64,000 bases of DNA, taken from assembly GCF_008704205.1 (NCBI RefSeq), contig NZ_VXLC01000014.1, positions 124,001 through 188,000 of the forward strand, written 5' to 3'. Below, in pieces: positions 7,612-15,809 of the stretch (positions are counted from its first letter, which is position 1; each line of letters starts with the position of its first letter). The stretch is from Nocardia colli. GTDB taxonomy: Bacteria > Actinomycetota > Actinomycetes > Mycobacteriales > Mycobacteriaceae. Made by a program: the position numbers and the translations under genes. Below the pieces are notes generated by a model, which did no database searches, was not told the DNA's origin, and worked only from the letters and a program-made list of their open reading frames with translations.

Positions 7612-9624
7612 GTGACGTCTCCGATGCTGAGCAAGGGGCAGAATCTGTCGCTGCCCGATGATGTGGTGTGCATCGATGTGGTGATCGGGTGGACCGAGTC
7701 GGAGATCGAGGTGGATGGGTCGGCGCTGCTGTTGGGCGCGGACGGGAAGGTTGGTTGTGACAGCGATTTCGTTTTCTACAATCAGCCGGAATCGGTGGAT
7801 GGGGCGGTGCGGTTTCTGGGAGTGAGTGCGACCGAGGAGGGGGCGCAGGCGCGGATCGCGGTCGATCTGTCGGCGGTCTCCGCAGCGGTTCATACCGTGG
7901 CGCTCGTCGGCAGTATCGGTGTCGGCACGTTCGGCGACCTCGGCAAGCTGACGTTGAGAGTTGTTGACGCTGCGGGGCATTCGCTGGCCGAGTACACCAC
8001 CGCCGACGCGACCACGGAGTCGGCGTTCGTCTTCGGCGAGGTGTATCGGCGCGGCAGTGCGTGGAAGGTCCGCGCGGTGGGTCAGGGGTGGGAGTCGGGT
8101 CTGGCGGGGCTGGCGACGCACTTCGGCGTCGAGGTGGACGAGGATGCCGAGCAGGAGCCGATCGAGGCTCCGCCGGTGCGTCCGGAACCGGCGATCGCCG
8201 CACCGCAGCTCCGCGAACAACCCGCCAAACCCCAGGTGCAGAACCGCGGAGTACGCACCGCCAAGCGGGCATTGAAGAAGGCAAAGCCGATGGAGTTCAA
8301 GCTTGCCGAGCTCGATACCTGGCAGCGGGTTCCGCTGTTCTCGGTGATCGGGGTCGGTGCCGGCGAAGAGCAAGAGCGGCGTGCGACATCGGCCCTGATC
8401 GCCACGATGCAGGCCGTGCGCCCGTTCGCGCGGGCGGTGTGTGCGCGGATGGGCGCGCCGGTGGGGGCGTTCGAAGGGTATGTCGAGGTACAGTTCGAAC
8501 GGGGTGATTCGAAGGTCGTTCCGGATGCCGTGCTCAAGGTGTCGCGCGGCAGCCGAGTGTGGACCGGGCTGCTCGAGGTCAAGACCGGCAACGGCAAGCT
8601 GCGGCGGGAACAGCTGGAGAACTACCTCGACGTGGCGCGCAGGAAGAAGTACGACGTGGTGGTCAGCCTGTCGAACGACGTTCCGGCCGGCCCGGGCGAA
8701 CTCCCGGTCGAGGTCGATCGCCGCAAGCTCGCCAAAGTCGCGCTGCGGCATCTGTCTTGGGCCGAGGTGGCGCACGAGGCGCGAATGTTGCTCTCGCACG
8801 GTGGTATCGAAGAAGATCTGCATGCCTGGATCCTGAGCGAGTTCCTGCGCTATCTCGATTGCCCGCGATCGGGCGCGTCGGAATTCGTTGACATGGGCCG
8901 ACATTGGGTGGCTGTTCGTGATTCGGTGACGGCCGGGACCTTGCGTGCGGGCGATCAGAAGGCGCTGGCTGTCGCGGATACCTGGGTGTCGCTGTCTCGG
9001 CATCTCGCGCTGCGACTGACCGCCCAGCTCGGCGCGACCGTCAATCATGTGCTGCCCCGCCGGCATCGGGCGGATCCGGCCGCCCGCAGCGCCGCCGTCG
9101 CCGAACGACTCGCCGCCGATGGAACATTCGAGGCGGTGCTCCGGATCCCCGATACCGCAGGTGATCTGGTGGTGGTCGCGGACGTGCGAACCAACAAGAT
9201 TCGCTGTCGCACCACGCTCGACGCGCCGAACGAGGGCACCTCCGGTCGTCGATTGTCCTGGCTGATCAAGCAACTCGACGACGCACCGGACGACGTCCAG
9301 GTCGAAGTAGTCTTCGCCGAACGCGGCACCGAAGCATGCGAACTCCTCCGAACGGTGCGCGCGAACCCGAAGGTGCTGACCGCGGGCCGCACGGGCCCGA
9401 TCGTGTCTTTCGCACTGGAGCAGAACTTCCCGATGGGCAACCGGCGATCCGGGACCGCGGCCAGCTTCATCGCCAGTGTGAAGTCGGCGACCGACGGGTT
9501 CTACGGATCTGTCGTGCAGCCGCTGCGCGGATGGGTGCCCGCGGCGCCGAAGCAATCCGAGGTGGTGCGCCCGGACGACGGGATAGGTTCAGCCCCAACA
9601 GAGTTGGTCGGCCACGTCAAGTAG
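7612..9624 (+). CDS. TerD domain fused to a PD-(D/E)XK nuclease-like domain
   Basis: A 670-residue two-part protein. Residues 1-175 are a TerD domain: MLSKGQNLSL start, then the calcium-binding-type DSDFVFYNQP stretch, SFVFGEVYRR-like strand and a C-terminal GLAGLATHFGV helix. After a proline/glutamine linker (about 180-215), the second half has a restriction-endonuclease-like core with PDAVLKV (Asp305) and LLEVKTGNGKL (Glu322, Lys324), a spacing typical of PD-(D/E)XK enzymes, followed by a QLENYLDVARRKKYDVVVSL helix-strand. The remaining C-terminal region (about 400-670) is not recognised. TerD proteins belong to tellurite/phage/stress-response systems that have been proposed to combine with DNA-processing enzymes. 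The GTG at 7612 is preceded by GAGAAGGG with good spacing. No other ter genes are adjacent. Confidence 0.85.
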   Translation: MTSPMLSKGQNLSLPDDVVCIDVVIGWTESEIEVDGSALLLGADGKVGCDSDFVFYNQPESVDGAVRFLGVSATEEGAQARIAVDLSAVSAAVHTVALVGSIGVGTFGDLGKLTLRVVDAAGHSLAEYTTADATTESAFVFGEVYRRGSAWKVRAVGQGWESGLAGLATHFGVEVDEDAEQEPIEAPPVRPEPAIAAPQLREQPAKPQVQNRGVRTAKRALKKAKPMEFKLAELDTWQRVPLFSVIGVGAGEEQERRATSALIATMQAVRPFARAVCARMGAPVGAFEGYVEVQFERGDSKVVPDAVLKVSRGSRVWTGLLEVKTGNGKLRREQLENYLDVARRKKYDVVVSLSNDVPAGPGELPVEVDRRKLAKVALRHLSWAEVAHEARMLLSHGGIEEDLHAWILSEFLRYLDCPRSGASEFVDMGRHWVAVRDSVTAGTLRAGDQKALAVADTWVSLSRHLALRLTAQLGATVNHVLPRRHRADPAARSAAVAERLAADGTFEAVLRIPDTAGDLVVVADVRTNKIRCRTTLDAPNEGTSGRRLSWLIKQLDDAPDDVQVEVVFAERGTEACELLRTVRANPKVLTAGRTGPIVSFALEQNFPMGNRRSGTAASFIASVKSATDGFYGSVVQPLRGWVPAAPKQSEVVRPDDGIGSAPTELVGHVK

Positions 9625-9660
9625 GCGTGTCACGGCTGTGGCCAGTAGCCGTTACGTTCG

Positions 9661-11022
9661 TCAGCGCAGGACGGCTTTGGTTCGCATGAGGAATTCGCCG
9701 AGGTAGCTGTCGTGGGGGAGGCCGGGGTGCATGTGGTTGGTGGGGTGGTTGCCTAGGTAGATGTTGCTGATGGTGGGGTCGTTTATGAGGTCATCGATCA
9801 GGTGGGGGTCGGTGGTCAGGGCGGTGAGGACGAGGGTGTTGTGGAGGGGGGTGAGGGGGTCGGTGCGGGTCCAGGGGGCGATCCAGACGCAGGGGAATGG
9901 GAGTTCGGCGGTGATTTGTTCGGCGAGGGGGGAGTCGAGCTGGTGGACGGCGGGGCGGAGGATGGCGCTGCCGTTGCCTAGGTCGTGGACGATTCCGGTT
10001 CCGCCCAGCCAGGGTTTGGTTCCTGCGGCTCGTTTCAGGAGGTGGTTTTCCAACTGGCGGGCGGCTTGGAGTGTGTGGACGGGGAGGATGGCGCGGTCGT
10101 CGTGTGCGGGGAGGCTGGGGAGGGCGGCCAGTCGGTCGGCGACTGCGGCGGCGATCGGGGTGGGGTCGCCTTCGACGAGTAGTGCGGTGGCGTTGACGCA
10201 GCCGACACCTCCACCGCCGCTGATGGATTCGATGATGGTGTCGAGGGCGGAGGTCCAGTCGGTGTCTTCGGTCAGGAGGATCTTGGAACGTCCTGGGCCT
10301 TGGGGCAAGATGCCTGGGTTACCGGCGTATTTGGCGACGACGTCGTCACCGCCGTAGACCATGCCGAGGTCGGCCAGGCGCAGGATCTCGTCGGCCGCAT
10401 CGTGATCGGTGGGCAGGAGCATGACCTGGTCTTCGCCGAATCCGGCGGCGCGTAGGGCGCTGATCAATCGGTGGGGGGTGAAGGGCTCGCGGCGTGAGGG
10501 GCGGACCGCGACGCGATAGCCGAGAGCGAGGGGTTCCAGCCAACCCTGGTGCACGGCAGGGTGATTGCCTGCGGCGTGTACGGCGAAGACTTCGCCGCGC
10601 CGGGTCCATACCGCCCGGCCCGCACGGGTGGATGGATCCCGCCAGTCACCGACGGCGCCGACCGGGCGTGCGTTGTGCACATTGCGATAGGCCTGGGCCG
10701 CGGCGCGTTCGATGTCGTCGGTTGCCTGGCGTACCACCGTGATCGGCATACCGGCGACCGCGCTGACTGTGCGCTGGTACTCGTCGGCCGTCTGGCCGGC
10801 GACCCGCTCGGTGGCGAAAGCGTGCCCCGCGCGGGCGATTGCCGCGATCCGTTCATCGACGGGAACTGCGGACGAGCGGTGCATGGCCTGCATCGCCCGG
10901 GTGACGTAGAGCTCGGGCACGAGACTCAGTGTCGCGACGGGGTTTCCGGTGCGGTCGTGAATAGTCTCCTGCTTGCGGGACCGGTAGGGGCCGGTGGGTC
11001 CGAGCGCATCGAGGTGAAGCAT
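9661..11022 (-). CDS. Acyl reductase / aldehyde dehydrogenase-fold protein (LuxC/EhpG-like)
   Basis: A 453-residue ALDH-superfamily protein of the acyl-reductase type. The catalytic cysteine is Cys275 in GGGGVGCVNAT and the cofactor-binding half shows EVFAVHAAGNHP and LALGYRVAVRPS. It resembles LuxC-like fatty acyl reductases and EhpG of griseoluteate biosynthesis more than ordinary aldehyde dehydrogenases. It should reduce an activated acyl group to an aldehyde with NAD(P)H. Its start overlaps the stop of the adenylating enzyme by 4 nt (ATGA), so the two are coupled and probably act consecutively. The physiological acid is unknown. Confidence 0.8.
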   Translation of the reverse strand: MLHLDALGPTGPYRSRKQETIHDRTGNPVATLSLVPELYVTRAMQAMHRSSAVPVDERIAAIARAGHAFATERVAGQTADEYQRTVSAVAGMPITVVRQATDDIERAAAQAYRNVHNARPVGAVGDWRDPSTRAGRAVWTRRGEVFAVHAAGNHPAVHQGWLEPLALGYRVAVRPSRREPFTPHRLISALRAAGFGEDQVMLLPTDHDAADEILRLADLGMVYGGDDVVAKYAGNPGILPQGPGRSKILLTEDTDWTSALDTIIESISGGGGVGCVNATALLVEGDPTPIAAAVADRLAALPSLPAHDDRAILPVHTLQAARQLENHLLKRAAGTKPWLGGTGIVHDLGNGSAILRPAVHQLDSPLAEQITAELPFPCVWIAPWTRTDPLTPLHNTLVLTALTTDPHLIDDLINDPTISNIYLGNHPTNHMHPGLPHDSYLGEFLMRTKAVLR

Positions 11023-12077
11023 CAGTACACCCCCTCGATCACGGCCGCGCCACCGAAGGCGGCGACCGGCGCGACATCGGCGACGGAATCCCCGAAACCC
11101 GCTGTCGGCGGAGCCATTCGCACACCGTGGTCGCGTTCGGCGTTGTTGGCCAGCAGTGCTGTCTTACTCAGGTGATTCATCACGACCTGACCTCGTTCGC
11201 CGTACGGAACGACCTTCCCGGTGTCCGGGTCGACGATCCGGAAGGTGGTGTACGGGGCGAAAGTGTCGAAGACACAAGGCTCCTCGTCACCCAGGCCGGG
11301 ACGCTCGATAGCGGCACCGAGAACCATTGTGCTGCCGTACATTCCGACCAGCCGCGACCGCGGAAATACCTCACGACGCAACAGATCCCGTGTATCGGCG
11401 TCCAAATGCGCACCACCCCAGATGATCGTGCGGACCTTACGATTGACCAATTCGACCAGGTCGTCGTGCCGCGCCAGCCGCTCCAGCAGCGGTGGCGTCG
11501 AGACGAGCACGCCCACGTCCTGACTGCGCAAGACGTGACCGATCTGCACGATCAGATGGTCGATGTAGGCCTCGGCCTGTTCACCGTGCCCGTCGGCGAT
11601 CAGTCGCTTCACCCAACGCGGGTCCAGATCGATGGTGAAGTTCAAGCTGCCCCGGGCTCGGCACAGGCCGGCGATCGTCGCTCCGACGCCGTGCGGTCCG
11701 CTCGGAATCGCGCTGAGCCAGTCGGCTTCCCGGGAGATGCCGAGTGCGTCGAAGCGTTCGCCGAGCCAGTCGGCGGCGCTGCGTTCCCAGTCTGCGGTGA
11801 ACACCACCCGCTTCGGTTGCCCGGTGGTGCCGCCGCTTTCGAACACCCGCACCGCGCGGTCGTCACATCCGCGCGGAATCAGGTCGCGGACCCCGATATC
11901 GCGCAACTCGTCGACGACGTTGGGAAACAGGGCGAGATCGTCGAAACCGCGGACGTCGACCAGCGGATCGAAATCCAGGGTCTTGGCGCGGGCCAGCCAG
12001 AACGGCGAACCGGTCTGCTCGCTGAAGTGCCAGCGCATCATCGCCCGCACGAACTCGCCGGATTCTTGCTTGGGCAT
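11022..12077 (-). CDS. AMP-forming acyl-activating enzyme (LuxE/EhpF-like)
   Basis: A 351-residue adenylate-forming protein, shorter than a full ANL ligase. The AMP-binding P-loop is VFESGGTTGQPKRVVF at about residue 80, with an aromatic MYGSTMVLG further on and a C-terminal YGERGQVVMNHLSKTAL. The lack of a normal C-terminal subdomain matches EhpF-type 'phenazine antibiotic biosynthesis' and LuxE-type acyl-protein synthetases. It would activate a carboxylic acid with ATP and pass the acyl group to the adjoining reductase. The ATG at 12077 has GAGAGGA upstream; in-frame sequence before it is not protein-like. Divergent from the LysR gene, which probably regulates it. Confidence 0.8.
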   Translation of the reverse strand: MPKQESGEFVRAMMRWHFSEQTGSPFWLARAKTLDFDPLVDVRGFDDLALFPNVVDELRDIGVRDLIPRGCDDRAVRVFESGGTTGQPKRVVFTADWERSAADWLGERFDALGISREADWLSAIPSGPHGVGATIAGLCRARGSLNFTIDLDPRWVKRLIADGHGEQAEAYIDHLIVQIGHVLRSQDVGVLVSTPPLLERLARHDDLVELVNRKVRTIIWGGAHLDADTRDLLRREVFPRSRLVGMYGSTMVLGAAIERPGLGDEEPCVFDTFAPYTTFRIVDPDTGKVVPYGERGQVVMNHLSKTALLANNAERDHGVRMAPPTAGFGDSVADVAPVAAFGGAAVIEGVY

Positions 12078-12221
12078 GGAACATCCTCTCGCAGAACATC
12101 TATCGCTCGAAAAGCACGCACTCGGCGGCTTCCCGACCAACGTTAGAATCGGGCAGGTGATAGCGTCCAAGACCGAAATGCTCATGAATTGATGCCATGG
12201 CGGTTATGAGGAGGTGTCGGC

Positions 12222-13100
12222 ATGGACTTGCTGGCCTTGCGCTATTTCCAAGTGGTCGCACGCCACGAACACATCAGCCGCGCCGCCGCGGAATTGCGCG
12301 TCGCGCAACCGTCGATCAGCCGGACGATCGCCCGCCTGGAGACCGAACTCGGCGTGCAGCTGTTCGACCGGCAGGGACGCCAGATCCGGTTGAACCGATT
12401 CGGCGCGACCTTCCTGCGCCGGATCTCCCACGCCCTCGCCGAAATCGACGACGCGCGTAGGGAATTGGCCGATGCCGCCGGGCTGGAGCACGGCCTGGTG
12501 GCGGTCGCGTCGGAAACGCTGCTGTCACTCACCGAATTCCTGCCCGGCTTCCGCGCCCGATATCCCGGCGTCGAGATCCAGCTCTATCAGTCCACCGCCG
12601 AGCGGATGGTCCAGCAGCTAGCCGCGCGCGAGGTCGACCTCTGCCTCGCGTCCCAGCCGCTCACCGGACCCGACCTGCACACCGTCGAGCTGGTCCGCGA
12701 GCCCGTCCTGCTGGCCGTGCCCGCCGCTCATCCGCTGGCCGGCCGCAGCGAGGTCCCGGTCGAGGCACTGGCGGGGGAGCCGATCGTCACCACCCGGACC
12801 GGCTATTGGCAGCGCGCGCTCACCGATCAGCTGTTCGCCGCGGCCGGTCTGGTCCCGAACGTCGTGGTGGAGGGTGACGAACTCGCGGCGGTGCAGTACC
12901 TGGTCAGTGCGGGACTCGGCATCGGCCTGATCCCGGCGATGTCGCTGCGCGTCGGCACCCATCCCGAGGTCGGCTGGGTGCGGCTGGACAGTCCGGACAG
13001 CTACCGCACGCTGCGCCTCGTCTGGCGCGATGACGCCTACCTGTCGCACGCGGCGCAACGGTTCCGCGACATGATCATCGAGCAGCTGGGCGGAAAATAG
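12222..13100 (+). CDS. LysR family transcriptional regulator
   Basis: A full-length 292-residue LysR regulator. The N-terminal winged HTH is textbook: MDLLALRYFQVVARHEHISR, RVAQPSISRTIARLETELG, then LFDRQGRQIRLN. The effector domain starts near residue 90 (LVAVASETLLSLTEFLPGFR) and has the usual two-lobed pattern. AGGAGG precedes the ATG. It is divergent from the acyl-activating/reductase pair, with a 144-bp shared intergenic region, so it likely controls that pair in response to a pathway compound. Confidence 0.95.
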   Translation: MDLLALRYFQVVARHEHISRAAAELRVAQPSISRTIARLETELGVQLFDRQGRQIRLNRFGATFLRRISHALAEIDDARRELADAAGLEHGLVAVASETLLSLTEFLPGFRARYPGVEIQLYQSTAERMVQQLAAREVDLCLASQPLTGPDLHTVELVREPVLLAVPAAHPLAGRSEVPVEALAGEPIVTTRTGYWQRALTDQLFAAAGLVPNVVVEGDELAAVQYLVSAGLGIGLIPAMSLRVGTHPEVGWVRLDSPDSYRTLRLVWRDDAYLSHAAQRFRDMIIEQLGGK

Positions 13101-13429
13101 GTTGGCGCGGGGTGCGGCCGGTCGTAAGGTGGTGGCGTTTGCGGGGCGCGGAGCGCGTCCGGCGTCCATCGAGTTCTGAGGTGATGACCTATCCCAAACG
13201 CTTAGGAGTCGTCGTTCCGGCACTGACACCGTGAGCCGCTGAAGCGTGCTCTGGTCGGTGTGTGGACGGCTGCTCCCGCTGGCCTGGGATATTCGTTGTA
13301 CCTTTCCTGCTCCTGTGCGCAGTTGACCTACGTGGCCCGGCCTGCCCGTTGCTATCTCGTGTAGCCCGGGTGGTCGCGTGATGTCAACGGGCGCAGTGTA
13401 TTCGGTATTCGCCGACAAGGAATACGCTC
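13101..13429. other. 329-bp intergenic region
   Basis: Between the LysR gene and the NarL-type regulator. No open frame with protein-like composition, RNA gene or strong hairpin was seen. It probably carries the promoter of the downstream regulator. Confidence 0.4.
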
Positions 13430-14035
13430 ATGATTCGAGTGCTGATCGCCGGGGGTCAACGGCTCCCCCGTGAGGCAGTGGCCGCTGTGCTGTCCGCCGA
13501 GCCGGGCATGCAGGTGGTTGCGCAAGTGGCGTCGGGGACCGAGGTGGTGGCGAGTGCGCGGCGCACCCGGCCGAACATCGCGCTGCTGGATGCGGAACTC
13601 GCAGGGCTGGACGGAGTTTCGGCCGCGGCGCGGTTGAAGTCGGCGCTGCCGGACTGCCGGGTGATCGTCGTGACGACCCCGAACCGCCCCGACGTGCTCA
13701 GGTCCGCGCTGGCCGCCCAGGTGGAGGGGTTCCTGAGTAAAGGCGCATCGATCGACGCACTGACCGCCACCGTGCGCCGGGTCGCGCACGGCGACCGGGT
13801 GCTGGACCCGCAGGCGGTCACCGAGGCGCTGCACGGACCGGGCAATCCGCTCAGCGCCCGCGACGTCGACATCCTCCGGCTGGCCGCGCGGGGACGCACC
13901 CCCGATGAAATCGCTGCGGCGCTGCATCTTTCGTCGGGCACGATTCGTAACAACCTGGCCGCCATCAATCGGAAAGTGGGCGCGCGCAACCGCATCGAGA
14001 CGATCCGCCTCGCCGCCGACCGCGGCTGGATCTGA
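13430..14035 (+). CDS. NarL/LuxR-type response regulator with degenerate receiver
   Basis: A 201-residue protein with a receiver domain (about 1-120) and a LuxR-type HTH (about 140-201: NPLSARDVDILRLAARG, then ALHLSSGTIRNNLAAINRKV). The HTH is intact. In the receiver the phospho-acceptor Asp (LLDAEL, near residue 54) and the conserved Lys (FLSKGAS) remain, but the acidic pair that binds magnesium at the first strand is replaced: VLIAGGQ instead of VLIADDQ. Phosphorylation-dependent control may therefore be lost. No histidine kinase gene is adjacent, so it is an orphan. Targets unknown. Confidence 0.9.
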   Translation: MIRVLIAGGQRLPREAVAAVLSAEPGMQVVAQVASGTEVVASARRTRPNIALLDAELAGLDGVSAAARLKSALPDCRVIVVTTPNRPDVLRSALAAQVEGFLSKGASIDALTATVRRVAHGDRVLDPQAVTEALHGPGNPLSARDVDILRLAARGRTPDEIAAALHLSSGTIRNNLAAINRKVGARNRIETIRLAADRGWI

Positions 14036-14204
14036 GGCAGTGCAATCTGCACGAAATGCCATGCGATCTGCATCGATCCGCAGCGCACGAATGCTCGCAC
14101 GCGCACTGTTTGCGCTGGTCATAGCCCTGTTTGTCGCCGACGCGGCGAATCGATCGCGGCAGACGGTTCGCGCCGTCCACCAACAATGCAGGTGACCACC
14201 GATA

Positions 14205-14223
14205 CCGACGGCAATGCCGTCGG
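14205..14223 (+). promoter_or_regulatory. Hairpin in the rpmB leader
   Basis: CCGACGGC and GCCGTCGG form an 8-bp perfect stem with a 3-nt loop, ending 8 nt before the AGGAG Shine-Dalgarno of rpmB. It could be a small attenuator or a regulatory leader element; no Zur-like palindrome is visible. Confidence 0.45.
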
Positions 14224-14238
14224 AGAACAGGAGAGACG

Positions 14239-14457
14239 ATGTCCGCCCATTGTGACGTCTGCGGCAAGAAGCCGAGCTTCGGAAAGCAGGTGGCGCGGGC
14301 CGGCCGCCGTGCGCAACAGCGGTACGTGAAGGGGCGGACGAGTCGCCGGTTTAATCCGAATATTCAGTCCGTGCGCGCCGTGAAAGACGGTGCGCCTGTG
14401 CGAATGAAGGTGTGTACCTCGTGCATCAAGAAGGGCAGCGTGCAGCGTCGCGCGTAG
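14239..14457 (+). CDS. rpmB: Ribosomal protein bL28
   Basis: A 72-residue bL28 protein of the large ribosomal subunit. It shows the family start AHCDVCGKKPSFGKQV, the SRRFNPNIQSVRA core and the C-terminal KVCTSCIKKG. Both CxxC pairs (Cys5/Cys8 and Cys59/Cys62) are present, so this is the zinc-binding C+ form rather than the zinc-independent paralogue induced under zinc starvation. It stands apart from other ribosomal protein genes. A short hairpin precedes the AGGAG ribosome-binding site. Confidence 0.95.
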   Translation: MSAHCDVCGKKPSFGKQVARAGRRAQQRYVKGRTSRRFNPNIQSVRAVKDGAPVRMKVCTSCIKKGSVQRRA

Positions 14458-14471
14458 TACTCTCGAATAAG

Positions 14472-14825
14472 ATGTCGGCGCAAACCATTTCGGACTCGGT
14501 GCATCGATTGCTGATGTGGTTGAACGGCATCGGCGATCGATCCGACGATGCACGTCGTTACGAACGCGACGAATTTCCGTGCCACGAATGCGGAATGGCG
14601 ACCGCGCCCATCGACGGCCCGGACGAGTGGTACACGGTGCACGACGCCGTATGGAAATGCGCCGCGGCTTCGGCAAGCAGCATTCTGTGCATCGGCTGTC
14701 TCGAAACCCGACTCGGACGCCGCCTGCTGCACACCGATTTCGTTGCCGCCGTACTAAATCAGCCGGGATATGGCCACCACAGCCCGCGATTGCAAAGTCG
14801 TCTGCGCCCGCCGGTGGCGAACTGA
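14472..14825 (+). CDS. Zinc-ribbon-type hypothetical protein
   Basis: A 117-residue protein with two CxxC pairs: FPCHECG near residue 36 and LCIGCLETRLGRRL near residue 78. Between them is DEWYTVHDAVWKCA. This pattern belongs to a family of small proteins common in actinobacteria and their phages; a function has not been assigned to my knowledge. The ATG at 14472 gives a sensible N-terminus; it is 14 bp after rpmB and probably cotranscribed. A strong inverted repeat follows the stop. Confidence 0.75.
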   Translation: MSAQTISDSVHRLLMWLNGIGDRSDDARRYERDEFPCHECGMATAPIDGPDEWYTVHDAVWKCAAASASSILCIGCLETRLGRRLLHTDFVAAVLNQPGYGHHSPRLQSRLRPPVAN

Positions 14826-14834
14826 CTTCACACA

Positions 14835-14868
14835 GCACGCTCCTCGACAGATGCGTCGAGGAGCGTGC
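14835..14868. terminator. Bidirectional hairpin terminator
   Basis: GCACGCTCCTCGAC and GTCGAGGAGCGTGC form a 14-bp perfect stem with a 6-nt loop between the convergent zinc-ribbon and nucleotidyltransferase genes. Confidence 0.85.
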
Positions 14869-14882
14869 GCGCGTCCATTGCC

Positions 14883-15644
14883 TCAGCTCAGGTGATCCAG
14901 CGCACCGTCGAGCAGTGCCTCTGCCTCGATGATCTTCTGGGACAACGACTTCGGGTCCGAGTCGAGTCCGCTGACGATGGCGTCGATGTCACGGAGTCCG
15001 GCTTGGTGCAGTAGTCGCTTTTCGTTGGTGGTCCATTCGCCGCGAGCGGCCAGAACCGCGTGCGCGGTCTGCATCGTGGCGATGACCAGCGTTGCCGCCA
15101 CTTCGGCGGCCTGACCGCGTTGGATGTAGGCATTCTTGGCGTACTGCACCGTCATCGCGGCACGGTTCTGCCAGATCGGTGGGGCCGCCGTGCGAAGCGC
15201 TTGCGGGTAGGCGGGGCGGGGGAGGGCGCCGTGCAGGACCTGGTTGATGGCCAGTTCGGCGACGACCAGATAGCTGGGGATGCCGGCCAGATGGAACATC
15301 AGTGGTTCCCAATGGAATCGGCCCTGCTCGGCCTCGGCGAGTTCGTGTTCGACCACGTCGAGGTCGCGATAGTGCACGTCGACTTGACGGCCGTCGATGG
15401 TGAACCAGGCGCCGCCGTTGAAGACGCCGCCGCCCCACCCGCCGAGTTCGGAAACCTCACCGGGCCAACCGAGTTCGCGGAGGTCGGCGGGTTCGAGGGT
15501 TTCCCGGTAGTAGATGGCGAGGTCCCAGTCGCTGTCCGGGGTGTGCGTGCCCTGGGCGCGCGAACCGCCGAGCGTGACCGCCTGGACGCCGGGGATAGCG
15601 GCCAACCGGCCGGTGACGTGCTGAAGGAAGGTTTCGTCGGGCAT
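14883..15644 (-). CDS. Nucleotidyltransferase domain protein
   Basis: A 253-residue protein with an N-terminal polymerase-beta-type nucleotidyltransferase domain: LGGSRAQGTHTPDSDWDLAI carries the GS motif and the DxD metal ligands at about residues 24-43, and a third acidic residue lies in VDVHYRDLD. The C-terminal half is helical, with TAAPPIWQNRAAMTVQYAK, similar to DUF4037-like or aminoglycoside-nucleotidyltransferase-like helical caps. It would transfer a nucleotide to a small molecule or protein; substrate unknown. The ATG at 15644 gives MPDETFLQHV; the upstream in-frame extension is not protein-like. Confidence 0.85.
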   Translation of the reverse strand: MPDETFLQHVTGRLAAIPGVQAVTLGGSRAQGTHTPDSDWDLAIYYRETLEPADLRELGWPGEVSELGGWGGGVFNGGAWFTIDGRQVDVHYRDLDVVEHELAEAEQGRFHWEPLMFHLAGIPSYLVVAELAINQVLHGALPRPAYPQALRTAAPPIWQNRAAMTVQYAKNAYIQRGQAAEVAATLVIATMQTAHAVLAARGEWTTNEKRLLHQAGLRDIDAIVSGLDSDPKSLSQKIIEAEALLDGALDHLS

Positions 15645-15809
15645 GAGTGTCCTAGGTCGCAGGAGTGATGACGGATGCGGGCAGCACCACCGATCGCTCG
15701 ATCCGCTACTGCGGCAGCGTGTCCGGCGGGCGCACTCGGCATCGGTCATCACTCCATGACATCGGATGGTACCGAGTGCCCGCGACGATCTCGACTTATT
15801 TTCCGACCG

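Noticed and set aside
9661..12077. Possible bioluminescence (lux) genes
   Set aside because: The LuxC/LuxE-like pair has no luciferase luxAB nearby, and both proteins are equally close in layout to the EhpG/EhpF pair; a lux assignment would be unsupported.
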